From assembly GCF_006438845.1 (NCBI RefSeq), contig NZ_RCZJ01000002.1, forward strand, positions 1,108,253 to 1,172,252: a DNA stretch of 64,000 nt, written 5' to 3'. The notes below the pieces were generated by a model, which did no database searches, had not been told where the DNA came from, and saw nothing but the letters and a program-made list of their open reading frames with translations. The translations under genes were made by a program, and so were the position numbers. Within the stretch, counting starts at the first letter, position 1, and each line of letters opens with the position of its first letter. The DNA is from Variovorax ginsengisoli. Lineage in GTDB: Bacteria > Pseudomonadota > Gammaproteobacteria > Burkholderiales > Burkholderiaceae_C. Below, one piece after another: positions 53,929 to 63,900 of this stretch.

Positions 53929-54017
53929 CGCCGCAGATCTGGCTTTGCCAGTCTGCTGGCGTCGCCCCCGCGAGGGGGTTGGCGCAGCGACACGCAGTGC
54001 GCGCAGACTGGGGGTGG
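53929..54017. repeat. Dispersed intergenic GC-rich repeat, copy 2
   Basis: Order of blocks as in the copy at 13651: GGCTTTGCC hairpin with CAGATCTGGCTTTGCCAGTCTG, then GCGTCGCCCCC, GAGGGGG, GGCGCAGCGACACGCAGTGC and CTGGGGGTGG. It lies between the permease and thioesterase genes, which run the same way. It is noncoding. Confidence 0.65.
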
Positions 54018-54019
54018 GC

Positions 54020-54445
54020 CTAGTTCCGTGGCAGCAGCATCGACATGGTGATGCGCGACACGCAGGTCAGGTCGCCGGCTTCATTCACCATGTCTATTTG
54101 CCAGACCTGCACGGTCCGCCCGCGGTGCACCGGACGCGCGGTGCCGGTCACCCAGCCGCTGCGCGCCGAGCGCAGGTGGTTGGCGTTGATGTCCAGTCCC
54201 ACGGCGCCATGGCCTTCCGGCGACGAGTAATAGGCGCCGCTGGAGCCCAGCGTCTCGGCCAGCACCACCGACACGCCGCCATGCAGCAGGCCGAAAGGTT
54301 GCACCGTGCGCTCGTCCACCGGCACGCGGCCACGCAGGAAGTCGTCGCCGATCTCGGTGAACTCGATGCCGAGCCGGCCGATCGCGGTCTTCTCGTTGGA
54401 GGCCGCGAGCAGTTCGAGCGAGATCGGTTTTTGCCAGATGGCCAT
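54020..54445 (-). CDS. Hotdog-fold thioesterase, MenI/YdiI-like
   Basis: A protein of 141 residues of the PaaI/YdiI family. QPFGLLHGGVSVVLAETLGS contains the catalytic Glu and the conserved His-Gly-Gly loop, and the sequence follows E. coli YdiI closely from its IWQKPISLELL start on. It hydrolyses acyl- or aryl-CoA thioesters in the cytoplasm. Substrate unknown. It lies 103 bases before and divergent from the AsmA-like gene. Confidence 0.9.
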   Translation of the reverse strand: MAIWQKPISLELLAASNEKTAIGRLGIEFTEIGDDFLRGRVPVDERTVQPFGLLHGGVSVVLAETLGSSGAYYSSPEGHGAVGLDINANHLRSARSGWVTGTARPVHRGRTVQVWQIDMVNEAGDLTCVSRITMSMLLPRN

Positions 54446-54548
54446 GGATGGGTACTCCGGGGGAAGAAATGCCCAAAACTATAGCGATGCCCAAGGACGG
54501 GCCTGCCGCCGACAGCCCTTGCCACGCACCCGACGCTAAGCTCCTCGC

Positions 54549-55835
54549 ATGAAAAACACAGGGCGATGGGTGGCAGGGAGCGTGCTCGCAGTGGTCGCGT
54601 TGTCGGCCTGCGTCGTCGCCTGGTGGGTGCCGAGCGATGCCGAGCTCGCCGCTCGGGTCGGTGCCGAGTTCGAGAAGAGCACCGGCATCGGCCTGAAGGT
54701 CGGCAAGCTGAACTGGACCTTGTTTCCGACGGCACGTGTGGTGCTGGAAGACGTTGCCACGGTGCAGGACGAGCCCATCCGCGTCGGCCGGCTCGAGATC
54801 AACCCGAAGCTTCGTCCGCTGCTCTCGCGTGAGATCCAGGTCGACAGCGTCGTTGCCGACGGCGTCGCACTCCCACGTGCATCGGTCCGTGCCTTTCGTG
54901 GTCGCACCGAGCCGTCGACGAAACCGACCGGCAACTGGACGTTGGCTGCCACGCCTGTGCAGCAGGTTCGCTTCACCGAGCTGACCTGGGTCGACCGCCG
55001 CGACATCCCGCTGGCCTACGACGGCCGCGTCGATTTCGATCCGAAGTGGCGCCCGCGCACCGCCGAGTTCAGCCGCCACGGCGTGACGCCACCGGCGCGC
55101 CTGCGGCTCGAGCGCGAAGGCGATGCCGACCGTTGGCGCACGCTGGTCGATGTGGCCGGGGGCACCTGGAACGGCACCAGCGAACTCGCCGTGCAGAAGG
55201 ACGACACGTTGCTGCTCACCGCGCAGCTGGCGCCACGCAATGTCGACATCGAACAGCTGATGAAAACCTTCGACCGCAGCGCGCCGGTCGCAGGCAAGGT
55301 CAACGGCCGCAGCGAACTGCGCGCCAGCGGCGCCAACGTGGCGGAGCTCTGGCGCAACGCGACGACGCGCACGCGCTTCGCGGTGCAGCCGGCCACGCTC
55401 ACGCGCTTCGACCTCGCCAAGGCCATCAAGTCGGCCGGCACCAGCCGCGGCGGCCGCACGCCGCTGGACGAGCTCACCGGCACGCTCGACACCGAAGGCA
55501 CCGACGATGGCATGCGCTTTCGCTACATCGGCCTCAAGGCGCGTTCCGGCCTGCTCACCGCCAGCGGCAGCGCGACCATCTACCACCGCGCCATCGACGG
55601 TGAAGTGGCGGTCGACATCGTCGACGGCGTGGTCGGCGTGCCGCTCAAGGTCAGCGGCTCGCTCGATGACCCGACGTTGTCGCTCACCGGCGCTGCGCTC
55701 ACCGGTGCGGCCGTCGGCACGGCGGTGCTGCCGGGCGTGGGCACGGCGATCGGCGCGCGCATCGGACAGCAGGTCGAACGGCTGTTTGGCGGCGATGCCA
55801 AGAAGCCGGCGCCCAAGGGGCCACGCGCACCTTGA
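54549..55835 (+). CDS. AsmA-like membrane-anchored protein
   Basis: A protein of 428 residues: an N-terminal membrane helix (about 7-28), an AsmA-type segment (VGKLNWTLFPTARVVLEDV, about 50-75), a long beta-rich periplasmic region, and a C-terminal glycine-zipper-like stretch (GAALTGAAVGTAVLPG, AIGARIGQQ). AsmA-family proteins help lipid transfer between membranes or outer-membrane assembly. The match is to the family pattern, not to a named member. Alone, followed after about 90 bases by the acetoacetyl-CoA synthetase gene. Confidence 0.8.
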   Translation: MKNTGRWVAGSVLAVVALSACVVAWWVPSDAELAARVGAEFEKSTGIGLKVGKLNWTLFPTARVVLEDVATVQDEPIRVGRLEINPKLRPLLSREIQVDSVVADGVALPRASVRAFRGRTEPSTKPTGNWTLAATPVQQVRFTELTWVDRRDIPLAYDGRVDFDPKWRPRTAEFSRHGVTPPARLRLEREGDADRWRTLVDVAGGTWNGTSELAVQKDDTLLLTAQLAPRNVDIEQLMKTFDRSAPVAGKVNGRSELRASGANVAELWRNATTRTRFAVQPATLTRFDLAKAIKSAGTSRGGRTPLDELTGTLDTEGTDDGMRFRYIGLKARSGLLTASGSATIYHRAIDGEVAVDIVDGVVGVPLKVSGSLDDPTLSLTGAALTGAAVGTAVLPGVGTAIGARIGQQVERLFGGDAKKPAPKGPRAP

Positions 55836-55926
55836 AGACGACGTCGCGCGCGGGACATGCGCGCGCCACGCATGGGACATTCCCCGGGACCACGAGAGGC
55901 CCGCGGGCCGTAAGCTCCCGAGCGAA

Positions 55927-57933
55927 ATGACCGCTCCCAACGTCCCCCAACTCCGCCTCTACCAAGACTGGCTGCGCGACACGCGCGGCCTCGTCTTCAA
56001 CCGCTACGACGACCTCTGGCGCTGGTCGACCACCGACCTCGACGGCTTCTGGCAGAGCATCTGGGACTACGCCGGCATGCGGTCGCCGACGCCGCACAGC
56101 GCCGTCGTCGCCGACCGCAAGATGCCCGGTGCCGTGTGGTTCCCGGGCGCGCAGGTCAACTACGCGCGCGAAGTGCTGCGCCACGCCGATGCGGCGCACG
56201 CCGCGGGCATGCTCGCCATCGTGAGCGACGACGAACGCGGCGACGTGCGTGAGATGTCGTGGCCCGAACTGCGCCGGCAGGTGGCCTCGGTCGCGCTCAC
56301 GCTGAAGTCGCACGGCGTGCAACGCGGCGACCGCGTGGCAGCCTACCTTCCCAACGTGTCCGAGACCATCGTCGCCTGCCTGGCCTGCCTGAGCATCGGC
56401 GCGGTGTGGAGCGTGTGTGCGCCCGACATGGGCACCGCCGCGGTGGCCGATCGCTTTCGCCAGATCGAACCGAAGGTGCTCATCGCCGCCGACGGCGTGC
56501 ACTACGGCGGCAAGGCCATCGATCGGAGCGCGGTCGTGCAGGAACTGCGCGCGCAGCTGCCCAGCGTCGAGACCTTGTTGTTGTTGCGCACGCCGCATGC
56601 GGCACGGCGGATCGACACCGATGTCGACTGGGCCGATGCCATCGCGCGCGAGGACGCCGAGGTCGCCGCCTTCGAACCCGAGTGGCTGCCCTTCGACCAC
56701 CCGATTTGGATCGTCTATTCGAGCGGCACCACCGGCCTGCCCAAGCCCATCGTCCACGGCCACGGCGGCATCGTCATGACGATGTACGCCTGCGGCCTGC
56801 ACAACGACATCGGCGCGAGTTATGGTGCCAACAACTTCGGCGAGCGCTTCCACTGGTACAGCTCCACCGGCTGGGTCATGTGGAACTGCCAGATGGCGGG
56901 CCTGGCCTTCGGCGCGACCATCGTGCTGTACGACGGGCACCCGGCCGGCAGCAAGGACCAACCCGACTGGGCTGTGCTGTGGCGCTTCGTCGCGAAGCAC
57001 CGCATCACCTTCTTCGGCGCCGGCGCGGCCTACTTCACGAACTGCATGAAGGCCGGTGTGACCACCGCGGCGTGCGGCGACCTGTCGCGGGTGCGCGCGC
57101 TGGGCAGCACCGGCTCGCCGCTGTCGGAAGAGGTGCAGCGCTGGGGTACCGCCCAGTTCCGCGCAGCGGGCTCCGACGACGTGTGGTGGTGCAACATCTC
57201 GGGGGGCACCGACTTCTGCGGCGCCTTCGTCGGCGGCAACCGCGAGCTGCCCGAAGTGCCCGGCCAGATGCAGTGCCGCCAGCTCGGTCATGCGGTCGAA
57301 GCCTGGAACGAAGATGGTCAGCCCGTCATCGGCGAAGTCGGCGAGCTGGTGTGCGTGCAGCCCATCCCGTCGATGCCGCTCTACCTGTGGAACGACGAAG
57401 GCAACGCGCGTTATCTCTCGAGCTACTTCGACACCTATCCCGGCGTCTGGCGCCACGGCGACTGGCTCAAGATCGGCGAAGACGGCGGCTGCATCATCTA
57501 TGGCCGCAGCGACGCCACCATCAACCGCCAGGGCCTGCGCATGGGCACCAGCGAGATCTACAGCGCGGTCGAGGCGCTGCCCGAGGTCATCGACTCGATG
57601 GTGGTCGACCTCGAATACCTCGGACGCGAGAGCTACATGCCGCTCTTCGTCGTGCTGCGTCCCGGTGCCGAGCTCAACGGCGCGATGCGCGCGAAGCTCA
57701 ACGACGCGATCAAGAACTCGCTGTCGCCGCGCTTCCTGCCCAACGAGATCTTTCAGGTTCCCGAGATTCCCCGCACCCTGTCGGGCAAGAAGCAGGAGCT
57801 GCCAATCAAAAAGCTGCTGCTGGGTCAGCCCATCGACAGGGTGGTCAACAAAGAGGCGATGGCCAACCCGGCCAGCCTCGATTGGTTCGTGGCGCTGGCG
57901 GCGGAGCGGGCCGTCGCCGGGGCGTCGGCGTAA
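55927..57933 (+). CDS. Acetoacetate-CoA ligase (acetoacetyl-CoA synthetase)
   Basis: A protein of 668 residues, ANL superfamily. The length and segments fit AacS: FWQSIWDYAG, WFPGAQVNYAREVL, the AMP-binding motif VYSSGTTGLPKPIVHGHGG, GWVMWNCQMAGL, GGTDFCGAFVGG and the C-terminal IPRTLSGKKQELPIKKLL with the catalytic Lys. It activates acetoacetate for use in PHB metabolism or lipid synthesis. The ATG at 55927 is close to a weak GAG ribosome site. The long frame upstream of it overlaps the AsmA-like gene and is spurious. Confidence 0.93.
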   Translation: MTAPNVPQLRLYQDWLRDTRGLVFNRYDDLWRWSTTDLDGFWQSIWDYAGMRSPTPHSAVVADRKMPGAVWFPGAQVNYAREVLRHADAAHAAGMLAIVSDDERGDVREMSWPELRRQVASVALTLKSHGVQRGDRVAAYLPNVSETIVACLACLSIGAVWSVCAPDMGTAAVADRFRQIEPKVLIAADGVHYGGKAIDRSAVVQELRAQLPSVETLLLLRTPHAARRIDTDVDWADAIAREDAEVAAFEPEWLPFDHPIWIVYSSGTTGLPKPIVHGHGGIVMTMYACGLHNDIGASYGANNFGERFHWYSSTGWVMWNCQMAGLAFGATIVLYDGHPAGSKDQPDWAVLWRFVAKHRITFFGAGAAYFTNCMKAGVTTAACGDLSRVRALGSTGSPLSEEVQRWGTAQFRAAGSDDVWWCNISGGTDFCGAFVGGNRELPEVPGQMQCRQLGHAVEAWNEDGQPVIGEVGELVCVQPIPSMPLYLWNDEGNARYLSSYFDTYPGVWRHGDWLKIGEDGGCIIYGRSDATINRQGLRMGTSEIYSAVEALPEVIDSMVVDLEYLGRESYMPLFVVLRPGAELNGAMRAKLNDAIKNSLSPRFLPNEIFQVPEIPRTLSGKKQELPIKKLLLGQPIDRVVNKEAMANPASLDWFVALAAERAVAGASA

Positions 57934-58191
57934 CACCGCCGTTTGTGAAAGGCGCCGAAGCGCGCCCGGCCTGGATGCCCGCGTCCTTGGGCTGCAGACA
58001 GGTGTGAGAACGAAAGATGTCTTTTAACAATTGATGGGACAAGTTCGTCACTCTCTGTGGATGACCAATTACGCAATTGCGTACTTCAATTGAAGGGTCA
58101 CGCATCTAATTAAGTATTGTTGACATTTCAATTGCTGTTGTAACAAGACAATTCCGGGCCGCGGCGTTTTTGCCGTTTTATCGAGCCCGAC
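57934..58191. promoter_or_regulatory. AT-rich leader before the two-partner secretion genes
   Basis: This 258-bp gap becomes strikingly AT-rich from about 58010 to 58150 in an otherwise GC-rich region. It holds four CAATTG hexamers (58028, 58074, 58087, 58129) and a consensus -35 TTGACA (58120-58125); a TAACAA or similar -10 follows but is weak. It should hold the promoter of tpsB and probably binding sites of a silencing or activating protein. Confidence 0.55.
58070..58095. promoter_or_regulatory. Two adjacent perfect palindromes (candidate operator)
   Basis: TACGCAATTGCGTA (58070-58083) and CTTCAATTGAAG (58084-58095) are perfect palindromes of 14 and 12 bp that abut, each centred on CAATTG. 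They lie just upstream of the TTGACA at 58120, so they may be binding sites of a dimeric regulator. Confidence 0.5.
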
Positions 58192-59943
58192 ATGCCGTTC
58201 TCTTCCAGGGGCCCGCGCCCGCCGTTTCGCGTTGTCCTCGGCCTTTGCGCTTTGCTGGCGGCCGCCGGTGCCATCGCGCAAAACAACCCTTCGGCGCCCC
58301 AACCCTTCGTCGAAGAACTCCGCCAGCAGGAACGTGAGCGGGCGCTGCGCGACCAGCAGGAACGTGCCGTGGATGCACGCCTGCCGCGCGAGGCGAAGCC
58401 CGCCATCGCACGATTGCCCGAGAACGAGGCCCCATGCTTCCGGATCGATCGCCTGACGCTCGATGGCGAGCGCGTGGACGCTTTTCAATGGCTGTTATCA
58501 AGCCGCGTTGCCGCCGGTGAAAGCGGCGACGACGGCCCCATCGGCCGCTGCCTGGGCACTCAAGGCGTCGACACCGTGCTGGCGCGGCTGCAGCAGGCGC
58601 TGGTCGAAGCGGGTTGGGTCACCACCCGCGTGCTCGCTGCCCCGCAAGACCTGGCTGGCGGCACGCTCGCATTCACGCTGGTCCCCGGGCGCATCGCGGC
58701 CCTTCGTACGGCCGAAGGCAACATCGCGACCACCGAGCTGCGCAATGCCATCCCCGCCATGCCCGGTGACCTGCTCAACCTGCGCGACATCGAGCAGGGC
58801 TTGGAAAACCTCAAGCGCTTGCCGACCGCCGATGCCGACATCCAGATCGAGCCCTCGAAGGCGGCCGATGCGCGCCCCGGCGACAGCGACCTGGTCGTCA
58901 AGTACAGCCGGGCATCGCGTGCGCTCGGCCCGCTGCGTGCCACGCTGAGTCTGGACGACAGCGGCACGAAATCGACCGGCCGCACGCAGGGCGGCGCCAC
59001 CGTGGCGTGGGACGGCCCGCTCGGCCTTAACGACCTGGCGTATGTCAGCGTCAACCACGATCTGTTCAACCACAGCGGCCAGGGCACCAGCGGCCAGACG
59101 CTGCATTACTCGATCCCGTTCGGCTACTGGCTGCTCGGCACCACGCTGAGCCGAAGCAAGTACCACCAGAGCGTCGCCGGGCTCAGCCAGGACTACGTGT
59201 ACGCCGGCGAATCGCGCAACGCCGAAGTGCGCCTGTCGCGGCTGATGTACCGCGACCAGCAGCGCAAGACCACGGTGTCGCTTCGCGCGTTTCGCCGCGC
59301 GTCGAACAACTTCATCGACGACACCGAGATCGAGGTGCAGCGCCGCGTGGTCGGCGGCTGGGAGCTGGGGTTGAACCACCGCGAATTCATCGGCAGCGCA
59401 ACACTCGACGCCAACCTGCAGTACCGCCGCGGCACCGGCGCGTTCGGTTCCATCGAAGCGCCCGAGGCGCTCTTCGGCGAAGGCACCGCGCGCTTCGGCC
59501 TGATCGCTGCCGACGCCAACCTCACCGTGCCGTTCCAGCTCGGCGAACAGAAGCTGCGCTATTCGGGCCTGTGGCGCGCCCAGTGGAACCGCACCGCGCT
59601 CACGCCGCAAGACCGCCTCGCCATCGGCGGGCGCTACACCGTGCGCGGCTTCGATGGCGAGACCAGCCTGATGGCCGAGCGCGGCTGGCTGCTGCGCAAC
59701 GACATCGGCTGGGCGCTGGGCGCGAGCGGCGTCGAGCTGTACCTGGGCATCGACCACGGGCAGGTCGGCGGCGCGTCCGCGCGGTACCTGCTGGGGCATC
59801 GACTGACGGGTGGCGTGCTGGGCGTGCGCGGTGCATTGCAAGGGCTCAGCTACGACCTGTTCATCGGCGCGCCGATCAAGAAGCCCGATGGCTACCGCAC
59901 CGCGAAGACCACCGTGGGCTTCAACCTGAATTTCAACTTCTAG
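58192..59943 (+). CDS. Two-partner secretion outer-membrane transporter (TpsB, ShlB/FhaC family)
   Basis: A protein of 583 residues: signal peptide (cleavage AIA-Q near 30), an N-terminal helix (residues about 40-60, EELRQQERERALRDQQERA), two POTRA domains (about 80-240) and a C-terminal beta-barrel with the conserved VRGFDGE (R485, G486, F487) that ends in Phe (NFNF). It exports the TpsA protein across the outer membrane. It is the first gene of the locus, followed by a lipoprotein and TpsA. Confidence 0.93.
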   Translation: MPFSSRGPRPPFRVVLGLCALLAAAGAIAQNNPSAPQPFVEELRQQERERALRDQQERAVDARLPREAKPAIARLPENEAPCFRIDRLTLDGERVDAFQWLLSSRVAAGESGDDGPIGRCLGTQGVDTVLARLQQALVEAGWVTTRVLAAPQDLAGGTLAFTLVPGRIAALRTAEGNIATTELRNAIPAMPGDLLNLRDIEQGLENLKRLPTADADIQIEPSKAADARPGDSDLVVKYSRASRALGPLRATLSLDDSGTKSTGRTQGGATVAWDGPLGLNDLAYVSVNHDLFNHSGQGTSGQTLHYSIPFGYWLLGTTLSRSKYHQSVAGLSQDYVYAGESRNAEVRLSRLMYRDQQRKTTVSLRAFRRASNNFIDDTEIEVQRRVVGGWELGLNHREFIGSATLDANLQYRRGTGAFGSIEAPEALFGEGTARFGLIAADANLTVPFQLGEQKLRYSGLWRAQWNRTALTPQDRLAIGGRYTVRGFDGETSLMAERGWLLRNDIGWALGASGVELYLGIDHGQVGGASARYLLGHRLTGGVLGVRGALQGLSYDLFIGAPIKKPDGYRTAKTTVGFNLNFNF

Positions 59944-60019
59944 CCAGGAGACAACTTACGACGACCTTCGATCGATCCATCGCATCCGCTTTCAAACCAA
60001 CAAACATTCAGGGAATTTC

Positions 60020-60862
60020 ATGAAAAACAAACTACTTCTTCCATCGCTCCTCTCCATCGCGCTGCTGCAGGCGTGCGGTGGTGGAGGCGGCGGTGATGGC
60101 GATGGCGGCGCATCGATTGCGCCCGTCGGCGTGGCCGAACCAGCGCCCGGGTCGGGCGGCACGCCCGCGACGCCTGCGAGCGCCAACACCGGCGCGGTGT
60201 CGGCGCCGTTCGTGGCGGGAACCACACCACGCTATCAGCTCACTTTCCCGGACGGCCAGTCGTTCGGCCGACTGGACTCGTTCGTGCAGGCATCGAGCGG
60301 CGCCATGACCACGCTCGGTGGCACGGTGCTCAGCGGCGATAGCGCAAGCAAGGAGATCGCCGGCGACGCGACCTTCGCGATGGGCCGCTGGGCCAAGGGC
60401 ACGGTGACGCGCAGCTCCGGTGCCGAGACGCTGACCGGTACCGACAACCGGGCGTACCACTACCTCGCCGTGAATGCGCTGGCGGCCTTCCCCGCGTCGG
60501 GCGCGAAGACCTGTGACGCAGGCGTGTTCACTGCGCCCACGTACGCCAGCGGCGGCACCAGCACAAGCGCCACGGGCACGGCCAGCGGATCGGCCAGTCT
60601 CGTCTTCGGTGCAAGCGGCGCCGCAGTCACAGGCGTGGTGAACGTAACCGCAGCGGGCGCGTCGGGCAGCGCTTCGCTGAACGGCACGGCGCAAGGCGTC
60701 AACAGCGTGGCCATCACGGGCGCGTATCTCAGCAGTGGCGCGGGCGCCGCGATCCAGATCGGTGACGCGGGCAACGATGCCTACATCGTGGCCGCGACGT
60801 ATTCGGCAGTCCTCGCCAACGGCGCGCGCTACATCGGCGTCGCCAAGTTCCGCTGCGTCTGA
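60020..60862 (+). CDS. Lipoprotein of unknown function
   Basis: A protein of 280 residues with a lipobox LLQACGGG (Cys19), a Gly-rich linker and a mature part rich in Gly, Ala, Ser and Thr with many beta-like repeats (SGSASLVFGASGAAVTG). I recognise no family. It lies between tpsB and tpsA and is probably exported to the outer membrane, perhaps as a partner of the adhesin. A terminator follows before tpsA. Confidence 0.78.
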   Translation: MKNKLLLPSLLSIALLQACGGGGGGDGDGGASIAPVGVAEPAPGSGGTPATPASANTGAVSAPFVAGTTPRYQLTFPDGQSFGRLDSFVQASSGAMTTLGGTVLSGDSASKEIAGDATFAMGRWAKGTVTRSSGAETLTGTDNRAYHYLAVNALAAFPASGAKTCDAGVFTAPTYASGGTSTSATGTASGSASLVFGASGAAVTGVVNVTAAGASGSASLNGTAQGVNSVAITGAYLSSGAGAAIQIGDAGNDAYIVAATYSAVLANGARYIGVAKFRCV

Positions 60863-60872
60863 TCGCAGCGTG

Positions 60873-60912
60873 GGGCGAGCGAGCGCGGCAAGTGCTCTCG
60901 TTCGCCCTTTTT
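60873..60912 (+). terminator. Intrinsic terminator between the lipoprotein gene and tpsA
   Basis: GGGCGAGCGAGCGC pairs with GCTCTCGTTCGCCC (12 of 14 positions) around a short loop, followed by TTTTTC. It lies 36 bases before the tpsA start, so it would limit, not stop, read-through to tpsA unless tpsA has its own promoter. Confidence 0.7.
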
Positions 60913-60947
60913 CAATCGCATCGCGCGCGTCCCAGGGAGAGTAAAAA

Positions 60948-63900
60948 ATGAACAAGCATCTACACCGCATCGTCTTCAACGCAGCGCGCGGCACGCGCAT
61001 GGTGGTGCAGGAAACCGCACGCAGCTGCGGCAAGGCCGGAAGTGGCGCGATCGGTGCAGTGCTCAGCGTCGCGGCCCTGGCCGGTGCCCTGATGAGCGCC
61101 CCGCTGCACGCGCAGATCGTGGCCGACCCGAGTGCGCCCGGCCGCCAGCGCCCGACCGTGCTGGCCGCGCCCAACGGCGTGCCCCTGGTCAACATCCAGA
61201 CCCCCAGCGCCGCCGGCGTCTCGCGCAACACCTATTCGCAGTTCGACGTGCAGCGCAACGGCGTCGTCCTCAACAACAGCCGCACCAACGCCCAGACTCA
61301 GCTCGGCGGCTGGGTGCAGGGCAACCCGTGGCTCGCGGGCGGCTCGGCACGCGTGATCCTCAACGAAGTCAACAGCGCCAACCCGAGCCAGCTGCGCGGC
61401 TACGTCGAAGTGGCCGGCCCGCGCAGCGAAGTCATCATCGCCAACCCCGCGGGCATCCAGGTCGACGGCGGCGGCTTCATCAACGCCAGCCGAGCCACGC
61501 TGACCACCGGAGCGCCGCAGTTCGGCGCGCAAGGCAGCCTCGACGCCTTTGCCGTGCGCGGCGGCAGCGTGCGCATCGACGGTGCCGGGCTGGACGCGAG
61601 CAAGACCGACTACGCGGCCATCCTGGCGCGGGCGGTGGAGGTGAATGCGGGCATCTGGGCCAACGAGCTGAAGGTGGTCGCCGGTGCCAACCAGGTCAGT
61701 GCGGACGCTGCACAGAGCAGCCCGACCGCCGCCAACGGCGCTACGCCCGCCTTCGCGCTGGACGTCGCCGCGCTCGGCGGCATGTACGCCGGCAAGATCA
61801 CGCTCGTCGGCACCGAGGCCGGCGTGGGCGTGCGCAACGCGGGCCACATCGGCGCCGGCGCAGGCGGGTTGGTGGTCACGGCCGCCGGCCGACTGGAGAA
61901 CAAGGGCACGCTCGAAGGCGCCAAGGTCGAACTGAGCAGTGCGTCGGACATCGACAACCGCGGCGGCACGATCCGTCAAGCCGGCACGCGCGAGCTGGCG
62001 ATCACGGCGCCGGTGCTGAGCAACACGGCCGGCGGCTTCATCGGTGCGGAGCCGGTGGCGCAGCCGGACCCTTGGGCCCCAGGCACCGGTGCAGGTGACG
62101 CCGGCGGCAACACCGGCAGCGGCACGGTCACGCCGACGGTGGGCACCGGCACGACGACCGGCACGGCCACACTTGCGAGCGGCGAGCCCGCGCCGTTGCA
62201 GCCGGCACCCGCCACAGGGCCGGGCGCCATCGTGGCGGCGGGCAGTGTGCTCAACGACGGCGGACGCATCTACGCGGGTGGCGAGATCGCGCTGAACACG
62301 CCACGCATCGACAACACCGGCGGCTCGCTCGCCGTGGGCACGATGGCAGTGACGGGCGAGCGCTTCAGCAACGCGGGTGGAACGTTGAATGTGAGCCGTG
62401 CCTTCAGCGCCGATGTGGGGCGCTTCGACAACACAGGCGGGACCTTGAACGCCGGCAGCCTGGACATCACGGCCACGGGCGATCTGCTCAACGTCGACGG
62501 CACGCTCACCGGAACGGGAGACGTGAAGTTGTTCGCCGGTGGCGACCTGGACAACACGCGCGGCGCCATCGCCACCGATGCCGCGCTCGACCTTCGCGCC
62601 GCCAGCATGCGCAACAGCGGCACGGTGAGAGCCGCGACCGATGCAACGCTCGTCGTGCGCGATGCGCTGGTCAACGACGGCGCCATCACCGCCGGCGGTC
62701 ACACCGCCATCGTGGTCGGCAGCCTGCAGAGCGGGGCGGCCGGCGTGCTCGGTGCGGGCGTGCAGCGCGACGGCACGTTGGGCACGGCGGGCGACCTGAG
62801 CGTCACGGCGACGCGCGGCTTGACGGCCCATGGCACCAACCTCTCAGCGGGCAACGCCACGCTGCAGGGTGCCAGTGTCGACCTCTCGGGCAGCAAGACC
62901 AGCGCCAAAGATCTCACGGTCACAGCGACACAGGGCGATGTCACCACCAGCCAAGCCACGCTGGTGGCGAGCCGTGTGCTTGCGGTCACGGCGAACGCGC
63001 AAGCCACGCAGAGCTTGGTGAACGTCGGCGGCGTGCTCAATGCCGGGCAGCTTCGCATCGACGCGGCCAACGTCTCGAACACCAACGGCGGCGAGGTCGT
63101 GCAGCGCGGTGCCGGCAAGGCGCGCGTGACGGTCGGCGGAACGCTCGACAACACCGGCGGCGTGATCGGCACGGCCGATGGTTCGGTGGCTGCGCTCGCG
63201 GTGGTGGCGCAGAACATCGTCAACCGCAGCGGCAGCATCTCGGCCGATGGCGATCTCGACCTGCGTTCCGGCTCCGAGACGATCAACGACGGGGGCACGC
63301 TGCGCGCCAACGGCAGCGTCGCCCTGAACACAGCGGGCCGGCTCTCCAACATCGGCGGCGTGATCGAGGCCGCCGGCGATGCGGCGACATTGCAGGTGCA
63401 GGCCTCTGCGCTGGACAACACCGACGGGCGCATCGCCAATGCCGGCGGCGGCGACACGCGCCTGGTGGCAGACAGCATCGTCAACGCCCGCGCCACCAGC
63501 GACAAAGGCACCGGGCTCATCGCTGCCAATGGCAGCCTGCGCATCGAGGCCACGTCGCTCGACAACCGGGCCGGCGCCATGGTGTCGTCGGGCGGTGCGC
63601 TCGCGCTGGCCGTGACCGATGCCGTGACGAACCGCGGCCTGATCGCGACCGACAGCGCCTTGGCGTTTGACCAAGCTTCGGCGCGGCTCGACAACGCGGC
63701 GGGCGAGATCAGCGCAGCCGGCGCCACGCAGATCACGGTGCGTGAGGTGGTCAACGACGGCGGCCGCATCGCCACGCTCGACGGTTCTGGCGCCGACTTG
63801 TCATTGAGCGCGCAAAGCCTGTCGAACGTGAATGGCACGCTGGCGAGCGACCGCGACCTGCGGCTCATGCTGCCTGGCGGTTACGCGAGCAGCGGCATGG

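Noticed and set aside
58057..58065. DnaA-box-like TGTGGATGA in the tps leader
   Set aside because: It stands alone, has one mismatch, and has none of the other origin elements, unlike the region at 27.7-28.1 kb.
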